Shown here piece by piece: positions 51,862 to 61,014 of a stretch of DNA of 64,000 bases. Position 1 is the first letter of the stretch, and the number at the start of each line of letters is the position of its first letter. The stretch is from Leishmania donovani. Lineage: Eukaryota > Euglenozoa > Kinetoplastea > Trypanosomatida > Trypanosomatidae. Below the pieces are notes generated by a model. The model was given only the letters and a program-made list of their open reading frames with translations. It was not told the origin of the DNA and made no database searches. A program made the translations under genes and the position numbers. The stretch is taken from contig NC_018240.1 of the NCBI RefSeq assembly GCF_000227135.1, positions 370,956 to 434,955 on the forward strand, read 5' to 3'.

Positions 51862-52490
51862 CTACGCAAAGGCGTGTACCGCCTCAGCACACTCACGGCC
51901 GCACCATGTAGCGCACCCGTGCACGGTGTTGTTGATCGGCTTGATGGAGCCCCAAAGCGCATGCGGCTCCCTGTGTTCTTCCATCGGTTTGGCAGGTCCA
52001 TATTGCCCATGCAGTACATCCGCAGCTGGTGCAAGCATACCTCCGGCTCCGTGTACTTGTCTGGCGACGGTTCTATGTCGAGCTCGCGGGAGGCTGTCGC
52101 CGCTCTCCTTCGAGCTGGATACGCCGTCGCCGAACGACTCTGCGTAACTGGAGCGTGGGCGGTGCTGCTTGCACTGCAGACGCGCCATCCTCGCGGAGAC
52201 CTTGGCTTTCTTGTCCGACGGCACTCGGTAGGAAATGCGCATCACGCGCAGCATGCCGTCCCCCCGCTTGGCAAGCACATCGCACCCGTGGCAGTGGTGA
52301 TTGCAGCCGTTTCATCACACACGGAAAGGCGATGCACACTACCACGAGGAGCATTATGAGCACTGAGAATGATGAGGGCAAGCCAGTTCTTGTGTCCTCA
52401 ATACGAGGGGGACGGCGGCGTGTAGGAGAGGGCGTTCTGGCACGCCGCCGATATCCTGCACAGACTGTCCAACTTCATGGCGGGCACCAT
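51862..52490 (-). pseudogene. Decayed or frameshifted small membrane protein gene
   Basis: Coding-looking sequence, GC-rich at third positions, is scattered over all three minus frames. An ATG at 52490 opens 30 codons (MVPAMKLDSLCRISAACQNA...) ending in TGA at 52400-52398. A second frame carries FSVLIMLLVVVCIAFPCV (about 52369-52315), a transmembrane-like helix. A third frame carries MLRVMRISYRVPSDKKAKVS through SSKESGDSLPR (about 52256-52085). The first frame then resumes as ELDIEPSPDKYTEPEVC (about 52085 on) to about 51935. At least three frameshifts are needed to join them. Layout (short N-terminus, one helix, basic then Ser/acidic tail) resembles the three membrane proteins at 39.9-46.5 kb, but the SW motif is absent. 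Sequencing errors are the alternative to true decay. Confidence 0.5.
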
Positions 52491-53497
52491 ACCGGGTCAG
52501 ACACGCTTTTAAGAGGGGTTCGGAGTGAGGCCCGCATGTTGTCGCTGTTCATTTCTTTGCGTGTTTGGTGGGGAGGAGGGGGTGAGGGCGCTGCTTGCCT
52601 CTTGCGTGCTCAGCGCGAGTTCTCGCGCATGTCGATGCGGATGCGGCTGTGGATTTTTAGGCGAGGATGGGGGATGGGGGGGGGGGGCGGAAACGACATG
52701 TATGCGCGCCCCGAAAAGGGAGGAAAGCACGCTTTGGCAGTGGTGACGCTGAGAGACGGGGGAGACGGGGGTGGAAAGGCAAGAACGAGGTCATGAGCGC
52801 TGCGAGGGAGTACGAAGGCACAGCGAAAGAAGCAGCGAAACAACGTCTGTCACGTGTTCCGTTATGAGCATTCCCGTCTTGCTCGTTCTGCGCGTCTCTA
52901 CGTGTGTTTGTGTGTGCTTCGCTAGGAGACATGCCCGCCTCCCTCCGCAGGAGAAGATGGTGCAGGTGCGCCCCCCCCCTCTCCTTCGCGTGCCGTTGTT
53001 GCTGCCGCTTCGATTTCGTTACTCTTGTGATGTTACGGAGCACCACTTCAAGACTGGCCCCTCAAACGCCAATCGCGCTGTCGACGGAAAAGAAAAGGTC
53101 GACCGCACTTGTGCCGCTGTGTAGCTGTAGGCCTCTGTGTACGATGATGCGTAGAGCAAGAGATGCGCAAGCACTACCACGCACGCGTCGCTTCTCTGTC
53201 TCGTAACTTCCCCAGATGCTCCTCATGCCCCTCAGGCCAACCTCCTGCTCATACAGGCACACGCGCGCATAAGAAAGGTGATGATCCGATGCATTGTGTA
53301 GCCACCGCGCACCGGTATTGACATGACGCGGTGGCTACACGCGCTACCTTGTCTTGTGCAGACAGGGAGCACAAACACACATATATATATATATACAAGA
53401 CAAGAAATCCAACAAGGCGGCATTGCAAGGGGGAGGGGGGAGGGCAGCCTCATGCGCATGGCACGCCGAGAACGGCACACCACCTCCGAAGAGTTCT
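52491..53497. other. GPN1 3' region with a strong hairpin
   Basis: No gene supported. A 14-bp perfect inverted repeat lies at 53296-53340, (TA)n at 53382-53394. Confidence 0.65.
53296..53340 (-). promoter_or_regulatory. Perfect 14-bp stem-loop in the GPN1 3' UTR region
   Basis: Arms 53296-53309 (gtgtagccaccgcg) and 53327-53340 (cgcggtggctacac) are exact reverse complements with a 17-nt loop. The stem is GC-rich and non-repetitive. It begins about 158 nt past the GPN1 stop codon. Function unknown. Confidence 0.7.
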
Positions 53498-54481
53498 TCA
53501 GTGTGCACTACGCGCTGCCTTTGCCTCCAGTGCTTGTTGCTTGCCCCGCTCAATGGAGGCTGCGAGCTCGCTCATGCCCGCACCCGATGCCGCCGATACT
53601 GCCGCGTACGGTAAGTCTTCGTAGAACTCATGCAGAAACAGAGACATAGACTGCGCCAGTGTCCCCGCATAGCTGTTCCCCTGGTTGGCGAGCAGCACGT
53701 CCTGGGAGCCGAGCGCGGCCACCCCGATGCGCGTGCCCTCGCCCCTCCAGTCGGCGTCCTCGCCATCGCCGGGCTCTCCGGAGACGGCGCGTCTGCTCTG
53801 ATTGCTGCGACGGGGGTTGGTCACGGCCTCGTCGAGCGCGTCGTTGTCCCGCATCCACGCAATCACCGAGTCTGCAGACACCACGTCGGTCTTGTTGAAC
53901 ACCACGACGAGGGGCACCTGCTGCTTGAGCATGATGCCGCTCGAGTACAACATGGTGGACACGAAGGTTTGCGGGCTGCTCACACAACGCACCGTGTCCG
54001 CGACAAAGAGGAGCACCGTGGGGAGCACAGCGCCAAAGGAATCCGCGATGAGATGCCCTGAGGCGGACCATGTGAACACCTCAATCTGGCCAGGCGTGTC
54101 CACGATGATCCAGTCCAGCGTCTCCTTCTTCTTCTCCAGCAGCGACACGACCTGGTGAATCTTTGTGGCGAAGAGGTTCAGCGACGTCATGATGGCGCCG
54201 TTCGGGCCCAGCCGGTAGTTCTTCATGACCTCCCCATACTGCACGCTGTCACGGATGTCGATGTTCACGTTATACGGGGTGTGGGTCACGGCGGGGTCGA
54301 GATTGATGAAGTACGAGCGGATGCCGCTCGTGTGGGCGTAGTGCTGCATGCGATGCACCAGCGTTGTTTTGCCAGTACCGGCCATGCCTACCACAAGGAT
54401 CACCACCGGCGTTGTCGCGTCGGCAGAGGTCGTGACGGCTGGCGAGGCTGAGGCCGCGGCAGACGAAGATGTGTCGACCAT
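53498..54481 (-). CDS. GPN1: GPN-loop GTPase 1 (XPA-binding protein 1)
   Basis: 327 residues. P-loop GMAGTGKTT (32-40), SYFINLDPAV (56-65) switch region, the defining GPN loop in LGPNGAIMTSLNLF (91-104), IIVDTPGQIEVFTW (125-138) and the guanine-specificity motif NKTD (196-199). GPN1 is a dimeric cytosolic GTPase needed for RNA polymerase II assembly and nuclear import. The C-terminus holds a Ser/Arg/Gly insert (about residues 218-258) before the final helices (QSMSLFLHEFYEDLPYAAVS). The frame is open further upstream through a (GT)n-coded HTHTH run; MVDTSSS at 54481 is the natural start. Confidence 0.95.
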   Translation of the reverse strand: MVDTSSSAAASASPAVTTSADATTPVVILVVGMAGTGKTTLVHRMQHYAHTSGIRSYFINLDPAVTHTPYNVNIDIRDSVQYGEVMKNYRLGPNGAIMTSLNLFATKIHQVVSLLEKKKETLDWIIVDTPGQIEVFTWSASGHLIADSFGAVLPTVLLFVADTVRCVSSPQTFVSTMLYSSGIMLKQQVPLVVVFNKTDVVSADSVIAWMRDNDALDEAVTNPRRSNQSRRAVSGEPGDGEDADWRGEGTRIGVAALGSQDVLLANQGNSYAGTLAQSMSLFLHEFYEDLPYAAVSAASGAGMSELAASIERGKQQALEAKAARSAH

Positions 54482-55836
54482 GATGCAGGGAGATGATGGG
54501 CCGAGAACGCAGTATACACAGAGAAATGTGTGTGTGTGTGTGTGTGTGTCGAAGGGGACGGCGACTGAGGAGGCTGAAGGTTGCTGCACTGGTAAGTCGA
54601 AAGATCCGTGTGATACGTTGTATGTATGTACACGCACACACACACACACACATATACAGGAAAGCCATGCTCACAGAGAGGGGAGGAAGGGGGTGTGGGA
54701 TGTGGGTGGCAGTCAAGATGGCCATGGAGAAAGTATGTGGCTAGACATCACACCATAGGTGTGCCCGAAAGCAACGAGAAATCGAGAACTTTGCATGTTT
54801 GTGCGAAGGAGTCGAGGGAGGAGACGGCCACGCGCGCGCATGTCATAACGGACGTGCCCCCCCCCCTCTCCTCCTCCTTTCCTGTGTAGCTCACGTTCCC
54901 CACCCTTCAGTGCTCGTCCGTTAACGCACACAATTGCTGCGCCACCTTTGCGTCACGTCCCAAAACATGCCCGCCTCCTGCCTGAGAGGTTCAGCACGTG
55001 AACCCGCACCACAGAGACGAAGACAAGGATCCCACGCGTCGCGGTTGTGTTGGGGCGTTGGCCTGATGCGTTCCTGTTTCCTTCTCTTGTAACGTTAGTT
55101 AGACGCCGCTGCCATCCATGCGCTGTCATTGAGAGGGGGGCAGAGAGGGTCGGGGGCGTGGCGGCGGCTTGGGTTGTAGCGAGAAAAAAAAGAGAAGGAT
55201 GGAGGGAGGGAAACAAAGGAGACGAGTGGGGCGCTACGAGGAGAAGTCGACAGAGTCGTCCTCCACCAGCGCACACCACTCCCTCTCCTCTCCAGAGTCT
55301 CCCTCTTACACACAGACCCTCTCTCAGGCATCATTAAAGAGAGAGAGGGGGGGGGGGATAAAAAAACGCAGAGGCTAGGGCACACTCGTGGCGCGTGTAG
55401 ATATACACACGTACACTCAGCCATTCATCAACCAACAACACATCCAGGCACACATCCCCTCGGGTGCTGGTGCCAGGGCAGGAAGAGAGACGGGAGGGAG
55501 AGGGAAAGGGCCAAACACATAGCGAGATTGTCCATCGAGACATCCACAGCGCCTCTGTTCCTGTGCGCGTGCTTGTATTGTGAGTGTGCATGAGCGCGCA
55601 TGAGGGCTATTGGTGGAGGAAGGGAGTGGTGCCGGTCACTGCGTCACTGCCGCGTGCAGCCTCTTCCCTCTCCGCACAGACTTTGCATCACACCATGCTC
55701 CATCTTTTGCTTCCTACTCCTCCTTTCGATAGTGCGCCCGCTCTACTCCCTCGCCCCTCTGCATTCATCGCTGCATCACACTCTGATCATGTCTTCTACA
55801 TGGTGAATCAATTACGTCGGGCGACATCACTGAAAA
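54482..55836. other. Spacer, no gene seen
   Basis: (GT)n at 54528-54549 faces (CA)n at 54634-54651. A purine-rich plus strand at 55180-55215 and 55340-55358 is a pyrimidine tract on the transcribed strand. Confidence 0.65.
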
Positions 55837-58800
55837 TCACGTGGCCTGTGCCATGAGCGCGCAGAGGTGACCCATCGCCGCCGCATACTCGCGCTCGCTC
55901 ATGCACGATGACCGGAGCAGCGTCGCACGCCACTGTGCCAGGCGACTCGCGACACACAGCAGGTCTCCCTTCATCGGCAGCTGAACGTGGAGAAGCAAAG
56001 CCGATACGGTGGCCGCCAACCGCGCCGCCGTCGCAAACAAGGTTAGTTTTGCCATCTTGCATTCACCGTCGTGCCGAAGACGGGGCGAAAGGTGCATGTA
56101 GGCGGCGCTGCTGGCCCGCACACCGTTGCCCTCCTCGTCCTCCTCAGCATTTCGAGTGTCGTCCTGTGGCTGCCAGAGCATGGGCAATTCGTTGCAGAGA
56201 CGGCATACAGCGTAGAGGAGCTGGTAGTGCAGCTGGCACGCCCGTGACCGCAGCTGCGAATTGTCCAGTGCACTGATGCACACTCGTGACGCGGACGGCG
56301 AGCCAGGAGGCCCACCGCGCGGCGTTGACAAAGACGAAGATGACGGATGCGGGTGCGGGTGCAGCTGGTGCTGGCGATCCTCACCGGCAACAACCGCAGC
56401 AGTGGCAGTGGAGAGACTACCCGGCGACGCTGGCGAGCCTTCATCTTCATGCCGTGTCGTCGTTTTCGCATCATCGTTCGCAGTCCCGCCCGTCAACGCG
56501 GTGCCGCAACAGCCGTCAACTTGCACCAGCGTCCGAAGCTGCTGGAGAACTCGGGGTGGGCTCACGTAGAGAGACGTGAGAAGGCGGAGGAGCGCCAGGC
56601 AGGTGTGCTGTGCCTTAGCGAATGCAGCGACAGCGACTTCTGCCTGCAGATCGGGGCAAGAGGTAGTTTGTGACGCGCTTCGAGGCTGACCAATGACAGC
56701 AGTGCTGTGTAGCAGCTCACTGACGGCGCGCACAAACGCGTCCACCAACGCATCCAGCAGCGTGCGCATGCCTTCTGTCACAACAGCCGCGAGGATGCCT
56801 TGCAGAACAAAGGCAGCCTCTGGCGGCTGCGGTTGAGGCGGCTGTAGTTCACCACCATGGCTGGTCTCAGTCCGCCGCCCAGTCGTCTCCTTTCGATTCA
56901 TAGCCGCTGGCGTCGCCGAAGACACGCTCAAGGTGGCGGGAATGGCGGTGTCACACGCTACAAGATCGGTCCAAGCCGGGTGGCCCATCCACCACTCCAC
57001 ATAACCGAGCGTCGCTGCTTCGCATGGCCACTGGGAGAGCACTTCGCACCACTGCCGCATGAGACGGCGCAGCTGCTCGACAAGTTCATCGAATACGCCG
57101 GAGGCAGCCGCTGCTGCAGGCGGAGATGGGAAAAATGAAAAGGAGGCGCGACAGTCACGAACATCCACGCCCTGAAAAAAATTGGAGGAGCCGTGCGTCC
57201 TTGGTCCGTCCAACAACACCTCCGCCAGGTCCGCCTCAAATCGTTCTAGTCCATCGAAGATAAGCAGTAGCGCGGACCGTAGCGTGCACGGCTGCGCTGA
57301 GGCGGAGGCCACCGACGCGGTAGCGGTAGCCGCATGCGCAACAGGAAAAAATGAATCTAGGCCCTGGGTGGAGGTAGCCGCAGAGCTAGCAGCCGCGGTG
57401 ACGGTGTCCGCGTCGCGCTCGAGATGAGCAGCCATAGCGCGCGAGAGGGCGTGCGACAGCCACGGCCGCAACCACGCAGGCGGTCGCGTGGGAGGCACAG
57501 CGGCAGTTGCCAGAGGCGGACCAATGGCACCGGCTGTCAATGCAGCTATCCCAGACGGTGCAGGGCCAAAGGCAGCGAGGAGTGCGTTGAACGGCGGCGA
57601 TGCAGCCGGTGGCTGGGTAGCGCTGATACCACTTGCTGGCGCCGCCGCGGAAACGAGAGCCGTCGCCGGCGACTGTGGAGACGCCAACGCCACCGATGAC
57701 GAAGATGACGTGGACGGCGATGCTAGACGCCGCATCGGCACCGCCGCGCCACCGCCACCGTCATGGCTGCTTGTGTAGCTGAGGCGCTGGTCCAGCTGCG
57801 CAGCCGCAGAGCTCCCCATGCGCTCGGGCCGGCGCCGTCGCTTTGACCCGGGCACTAATCGGACGCTCCCGACATCTGATGGCGGCCTTTCTTCAGCGCC
57901 CAGTCCGGACGGATGGCGGGAGATGCGGTACCCGCGGGCCACCTGTACCGTCAGCAACGACGAGGGCACCGGCACCTGGGTCCGTCCTGCCTCACCCGAG
58001 CGGCTACCCGTTGACCAGGGCAGCACCGTCTCGGACTCCTCGCAGATACCACAACTTGCATGCAACTCCGCCGCGCGATGAGCACGCTCCTCCAGCGCAT
58101 CCATGCCGCTTGGGGAGCGATTCGCTTCCGGTGGCAGCCGCAGCTGCCTGTGCGTGGGGCCCTCGGCGGAGATACGAGGGGGAGCCGGGCCTGTGAATGT
58201 GTCGCCATGGCCACGGTGGTTGCGTGCGGCCGACAGCGCCGCCGACGACGTGAAGCTGTTGTGCGCGTAGAAGGCTGAAGGCACGCGGTAAAGGTGCTGC
58301 ACAGGCACGGCGGTAGACGAGACAGCGTGCGAGGAAGGGCTCCCTGGAGAAACCGGTTGCTGGCGTTGCTGTGGAAGCTTGTCGAGGATGCGGCTTGAGC
58401 TTTCCATCTTCGCCGAGCGAGGCGAGGATGCTAGCGACGTGGAGGAGGTTGGAAGTGCCTGCGGAGCGGCCACCGTCACCGGGTACTGGCGCGCCTTTGC
58501 CGCAGCTGTTCCTGTCGGCTTTACGAGACAGTCATGGTGAGGGCTGCCGCTGCTACGGCACCTTTCCTCGTCGCGCTCGCTGTTTTGAGCAGCTGTCAAG
58601 CATCTGTCGACCGCCTCGGCCATGGTGGTCGCCGCCGCAGAGCCGGCCCGCATGCCGATGCCACCAGAGCAAGTGTGGCTGTCGCGCGCGATGGACGTGC
58701 CGGCAACAGCAGATTCGCTCATTACCAAGTGCGAAGGAGGTGCTTGTCTGACTGAGCAGCCGCCCGCACCACCCGCGTCGCCACCAACACTATCAGTGGT

Positions 58801-58926
58801 CGAAGCGTCACAGTCGGTGAGGTGAACGTGTCTGCGCGTGCTCGCCGCGATGGTCGCGAGGGCTCTGACGCCGCCCGTCACAGGGACCGCGCCAACCAAC
58901 TCGACCCCGGCAGCTCCGAAGGACAT
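55837..58926 (-). CDS. Hypothetical 1029-residue Ser/Ala-rich protein
   Basis: Not recognised. The frame is open for over 3 kb with strong GC3, so it is a real gene. Start is the ATG at 58926 (MSFGAAGVELVGAVPVTGG); the frame reaches 58992 but without an earlier ATG. The N-terminal half is low complexity (Ser, Ala, Pro, Gly, His) with islands such as RGYRISRHPSGLGAEERPPS. The C-terminal half is more ordered and helical, for example ALLLIFDGLERFEADLAEVL, VFDELVEQLRRLMRQWCEVL, and a closing LAQWRATLLRSSCMSEREY. No transmembrane helix or signal peptide is clear. It may be a scaffold protein with a helical C-terminal domain. Confidence 0.8.
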   Translation of the reverse strand: MSFGAAGVELVGAVPVTGGVRALATIAASTRRHVHLTDCDASTTDSVGGDAGGAGGCSVRQAPPSHLVMSESAVAGTSIARDSHTCSGGIGMRAGSAAATTMAEAVDRCLTAAQNSERDEERCRSSGSPHHDCLVKPTGTAAAKARQYPVTVAAPQALPTSSTSLASSPRSAKMESSSRILDKLPQQRQQPVSPGSPSSHAVSSTAVPVQHLYRVPSAFYAHNSFTSSAALSAARNHRGHGDTFTGPAPPRISAEGPTHRQLRLPPEANRSPSGMDALEERAHRAAELHASCGICEESETVLPWSTGSRSGEAGRTQVPVPSSLLTVQVARGYRISRHPSGLGAEERPPSDVGSVRLVPGSKRRRRPERMGSSAAAQLDQRLSYTSSHDGGGGAAVPMRRLASPSTSSSSSVALASPQSPATALVSAAAPASGISATQPPAASPPFNALLAAFGPAPSGIAALTAGAIGPPLATAAVPPTRPPAWLRPWLSHALSRAMAAHLERDADTVTAAASSAATSTQGLDSFFPVAHAATATASVASASAQPCTLRSALLLIFDGLERFEADLAEVLLDGPRTHGSSNFFQGVDVRDCRASFSFFPSPPAAAAASGVFDELVEQLRRLMRQWCEVLSQWPCEAATLGYVEWWMGHPAWTDLVACDTAIPATLSVSSATPAAMNRKETTGRRTETSHGGELQPPQPQPPEAAFVLQGILAAVVTEGMRTLLDALVDAFVRAVSELLHSTAVIGQPRSASQTTSCPDLQAEVAVAAFAKAQHTCLALLRLLTSLYVSPPRVLQQLRTLVQVDGCCGTALTGGTANDDAKTTTRHEDEGSPASPGSLSTATAAVVAGEDRQHQLHPHPHPSSSSLSTPRGGPPGSPSASRVCISALDNSQLRSRACQLHYQLLYAVCRLCNELPMLWQPQDDTRNAEEDEEGNGVRASSAAYMHLSPRLRHDGECKMAKLTLFATAARLAATVSALLLHVQLPMKGDLLCVASRLAQWRATLLRSSCMSEREYAAAMGHLCALMAQAT

Positions 58927-60301
58927 CGTTAGGAAGTTCGAGGACGTCGTGTGGTGGGCAACGGCGACGCTGGTGTAGCTGGCCGCTTGCACACTGCCGT
59001 CCTCAATGAGCGCCGCTAAGCGGGGGGAGGGAGGGAGGGAGGGAGGGAGGGAAGGAGGAGGAGGGGGGGGGTCGACAGGAAGATTTGAGAAGAGAAAGAC
59101 GAAGCGACTCTCTGAGAGAGGGCGAAAAGAAACAAGAAAGCGTTACACACAAGGAGATCTCTCTATGGCAAAGAGGGGGAGGGGAGAGGCTTAAGGGAGC
59201 ACTACGGGGGATGGAGGGAGAGGGCCCGCGCCAATCGCCGACAACGTCCACGCCAATGCCAAGCCACCGTCTAGTTATAAGGGAGGGGGGTGGGCACCGG
59301 GTGTGCAACGTTCACACCGACCCGACTTCCTTTTCGTTTTCTCTTCCCCCTACCCCCAACAAGGAAGTGCGAACGACCGGAAAAGCGCGTGTGCTTCTAA
59401 CGTGAGAGTTGGTCCGGTGAACCGTGCACTCTATGTAAGAGCCGCACGCGAGAGAGAAGGGATGGGGGGTGAAGTGGTAGGGTGTAAAAAAACAGAGGAA
59501 GCCATCTGGTGCAGGACAGGTGTAAGGGAGGAAGGTGGGTGGCCGGAATAGAGACGGTGAAATGTCAGGGCTGGCAACCGCCAGAAATAGCGGAGACGCA
59601 GCGAATTGGCTGCACCGCACGTAGGCATGTGTATCGGGCGCGACGAGACGAAGGTGGGAGGCCGCTGACCGATGCGACGAGTCCGTCTGTTCGCCGGAGA
59701 AAAAACCATAGGCACACACAGAGACACCACTCCACACGTGCACGCGCTGTGCCTGTTGTTGTTACTTGTCTTCGACGCGCTTGGCGCACTGCTCTCAGGA
59801 GGAGGGGGGAGGGACAGCGAGACAGACAACGAGGGCCGAATCATCACCAGTCAATGCGCTGTAAAAGGGCGTCTACCCTCACCACATACAAACCCAGGCA
59901 CGTACGCGAGCACGGGACTCGAGGGAGGGAGAGCCGCAGGCATCCGCAGACACATCACCACAGGCACACGCACGAAGAGAGAGAGGGATACAGAAGATAG
60001 CAGTAAGGAAACAAACAAAAAAAACAAGAGTAGCGAGCAAGAGGGAGTGCGCGTTGGGCGTCCATGGAGAGGGGCTCAGGGGGCGAGGAGGGTTGAAACA
60101 ACGCAATGAACACAGCCACGACGTGTGCGTCACTGGATGCATGCCCCCCCCACCTCCAGCTACTGCACATTCAGCAAGAACTAGCGTCACGAGCTAACGC
60201 ATCCCGCGCCACCCTCTCCCCTTCCCTGACCCAACGCTAAACTCGCCACCTCCTCGCCACTTCCCTCCTCCCTCTCTCTCAGCCTCGCCCCTTTGACCCA
60301 C
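58927..60301. other. Spacer, no gene seen
   Basis: A long (GGGA)n tract at 59021-59055, giving C/T on the transcribed strand, is a likely acceptor tract for the 1029-residue protein gene. Confidence 0.65.
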
Positions 60302-60892
60302 TCACCAGCCTTGAGGAAACATGGCCTTGAAGCGACGCACAAAAAACTTCTGCCGCGGCCCACCCACGTCCGAGCCGTACTGCCCGCGTGCACGCCACAC
60401 GTCCCGTGAGTGAGTCAGCGGCTTCTGGCCAATTTTGGAGTGGTAATCGGGGTGGACGTTGTAGTAGGTCGACTTGAACTCCGTCACCTCCTCAGTTTTG
60501 CAGCGGATGTCACCGACCTGGTTGAGGCGGCGCATCTCCGCCGCCTTCTTGCGATCCCGCTCTTCGGAGAAGTACATCATCTCCTTCGTCACCTCGTCGC
60601 GCGAGTGAAACCAGTGCATGTTCTCCGCGTACGTCTTGATCGACTTGGCCCGCTCCCATCCAAGGATGAGTCGGTAGTCAATGTCCTTCTCACTCAGCAT
60701 CTCGTTGTTCGGGTCGCGGAAGGTACTCCGCACCTCCTCGGTAATGACATCGCGGCGCGAGCGCATCGGAAAGCCGTGGGCCCCTTTCAGCAAGCTACGG
60801 TAGAGACGAATCTTCTCTTGATGCCTGTACGAGACCGGCGCCCCGGTAGCCTCAGCAGCAGTGCGGCGTGCGACGAGAGACGTGCGCAGCAT
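60302..60892 (-). CDS. LYR-motif (Complex1_LYR) mitochondrial protein with C-terminal extension
   Basis: 196 residues. Short basic N-terminus, then HQEKIRLYRSLLKGA with Leu30-Tyr31-Arg32, the conserved Phe59 in VRSTFRD, and the third helix DIDYRLILGWERAKSI. This is the classic LYR three-helix fold (about 20-85). LYRM proteins bind acyl carrier protein and help assemble respiratory complexes, Fe-S proteins or mitoribosomes. The remaining 110 residues are unusual: charged helix (FSEERDRKKAAEMRRLNQ) and a basic aromatic end (FFVRRFKAMFPQGW), which suggests stable incorporation in a large complex such as the mitoribosome (inference). First ATG chosen. Confidence 0.85.
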   Translation of the reverse strand: MLRTSLVARRTAAEATGAPVSYRHQEKIRLYRSLLKGAHGFPMRSRRDVITEEVRSTFRDPNNEMLSEKDIDYRLILGWERAKSIKTYAENMHWFHSRDEVTKEMMYFSEERDRKKAAEMRRLNQVGDIRCKTEEVTEFKSTYYNVHPDYHSKIGQKPLTHSRDVWRARGQYGSDVGGPRQKFFVRRFKAMFPQGW

Positions 60893-60915
60893 ACTTCCAA
60901 GAGGAGGGGGGAGGG

Positions 60916-61014
60916 NNNNNNNNNNNNNNNNNNNNNNNNNNNNNNNNNNNNNNNNNNNNNNNNNNNNNNNNNNNNNNNNNNNNNNNNNNNNNNNNNNNNN
61001 NNNNNNNNNNNNNN
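60916..61014. other. Assembly gap (99 N) in a G-rich tract
   Basis: Flanks are gaggaggggggaggg and gggagggggggggg, so this is probably a homopolymer stop just upstream of the LYR gene, on its pyrimidine tract. Confidence 0.97.
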
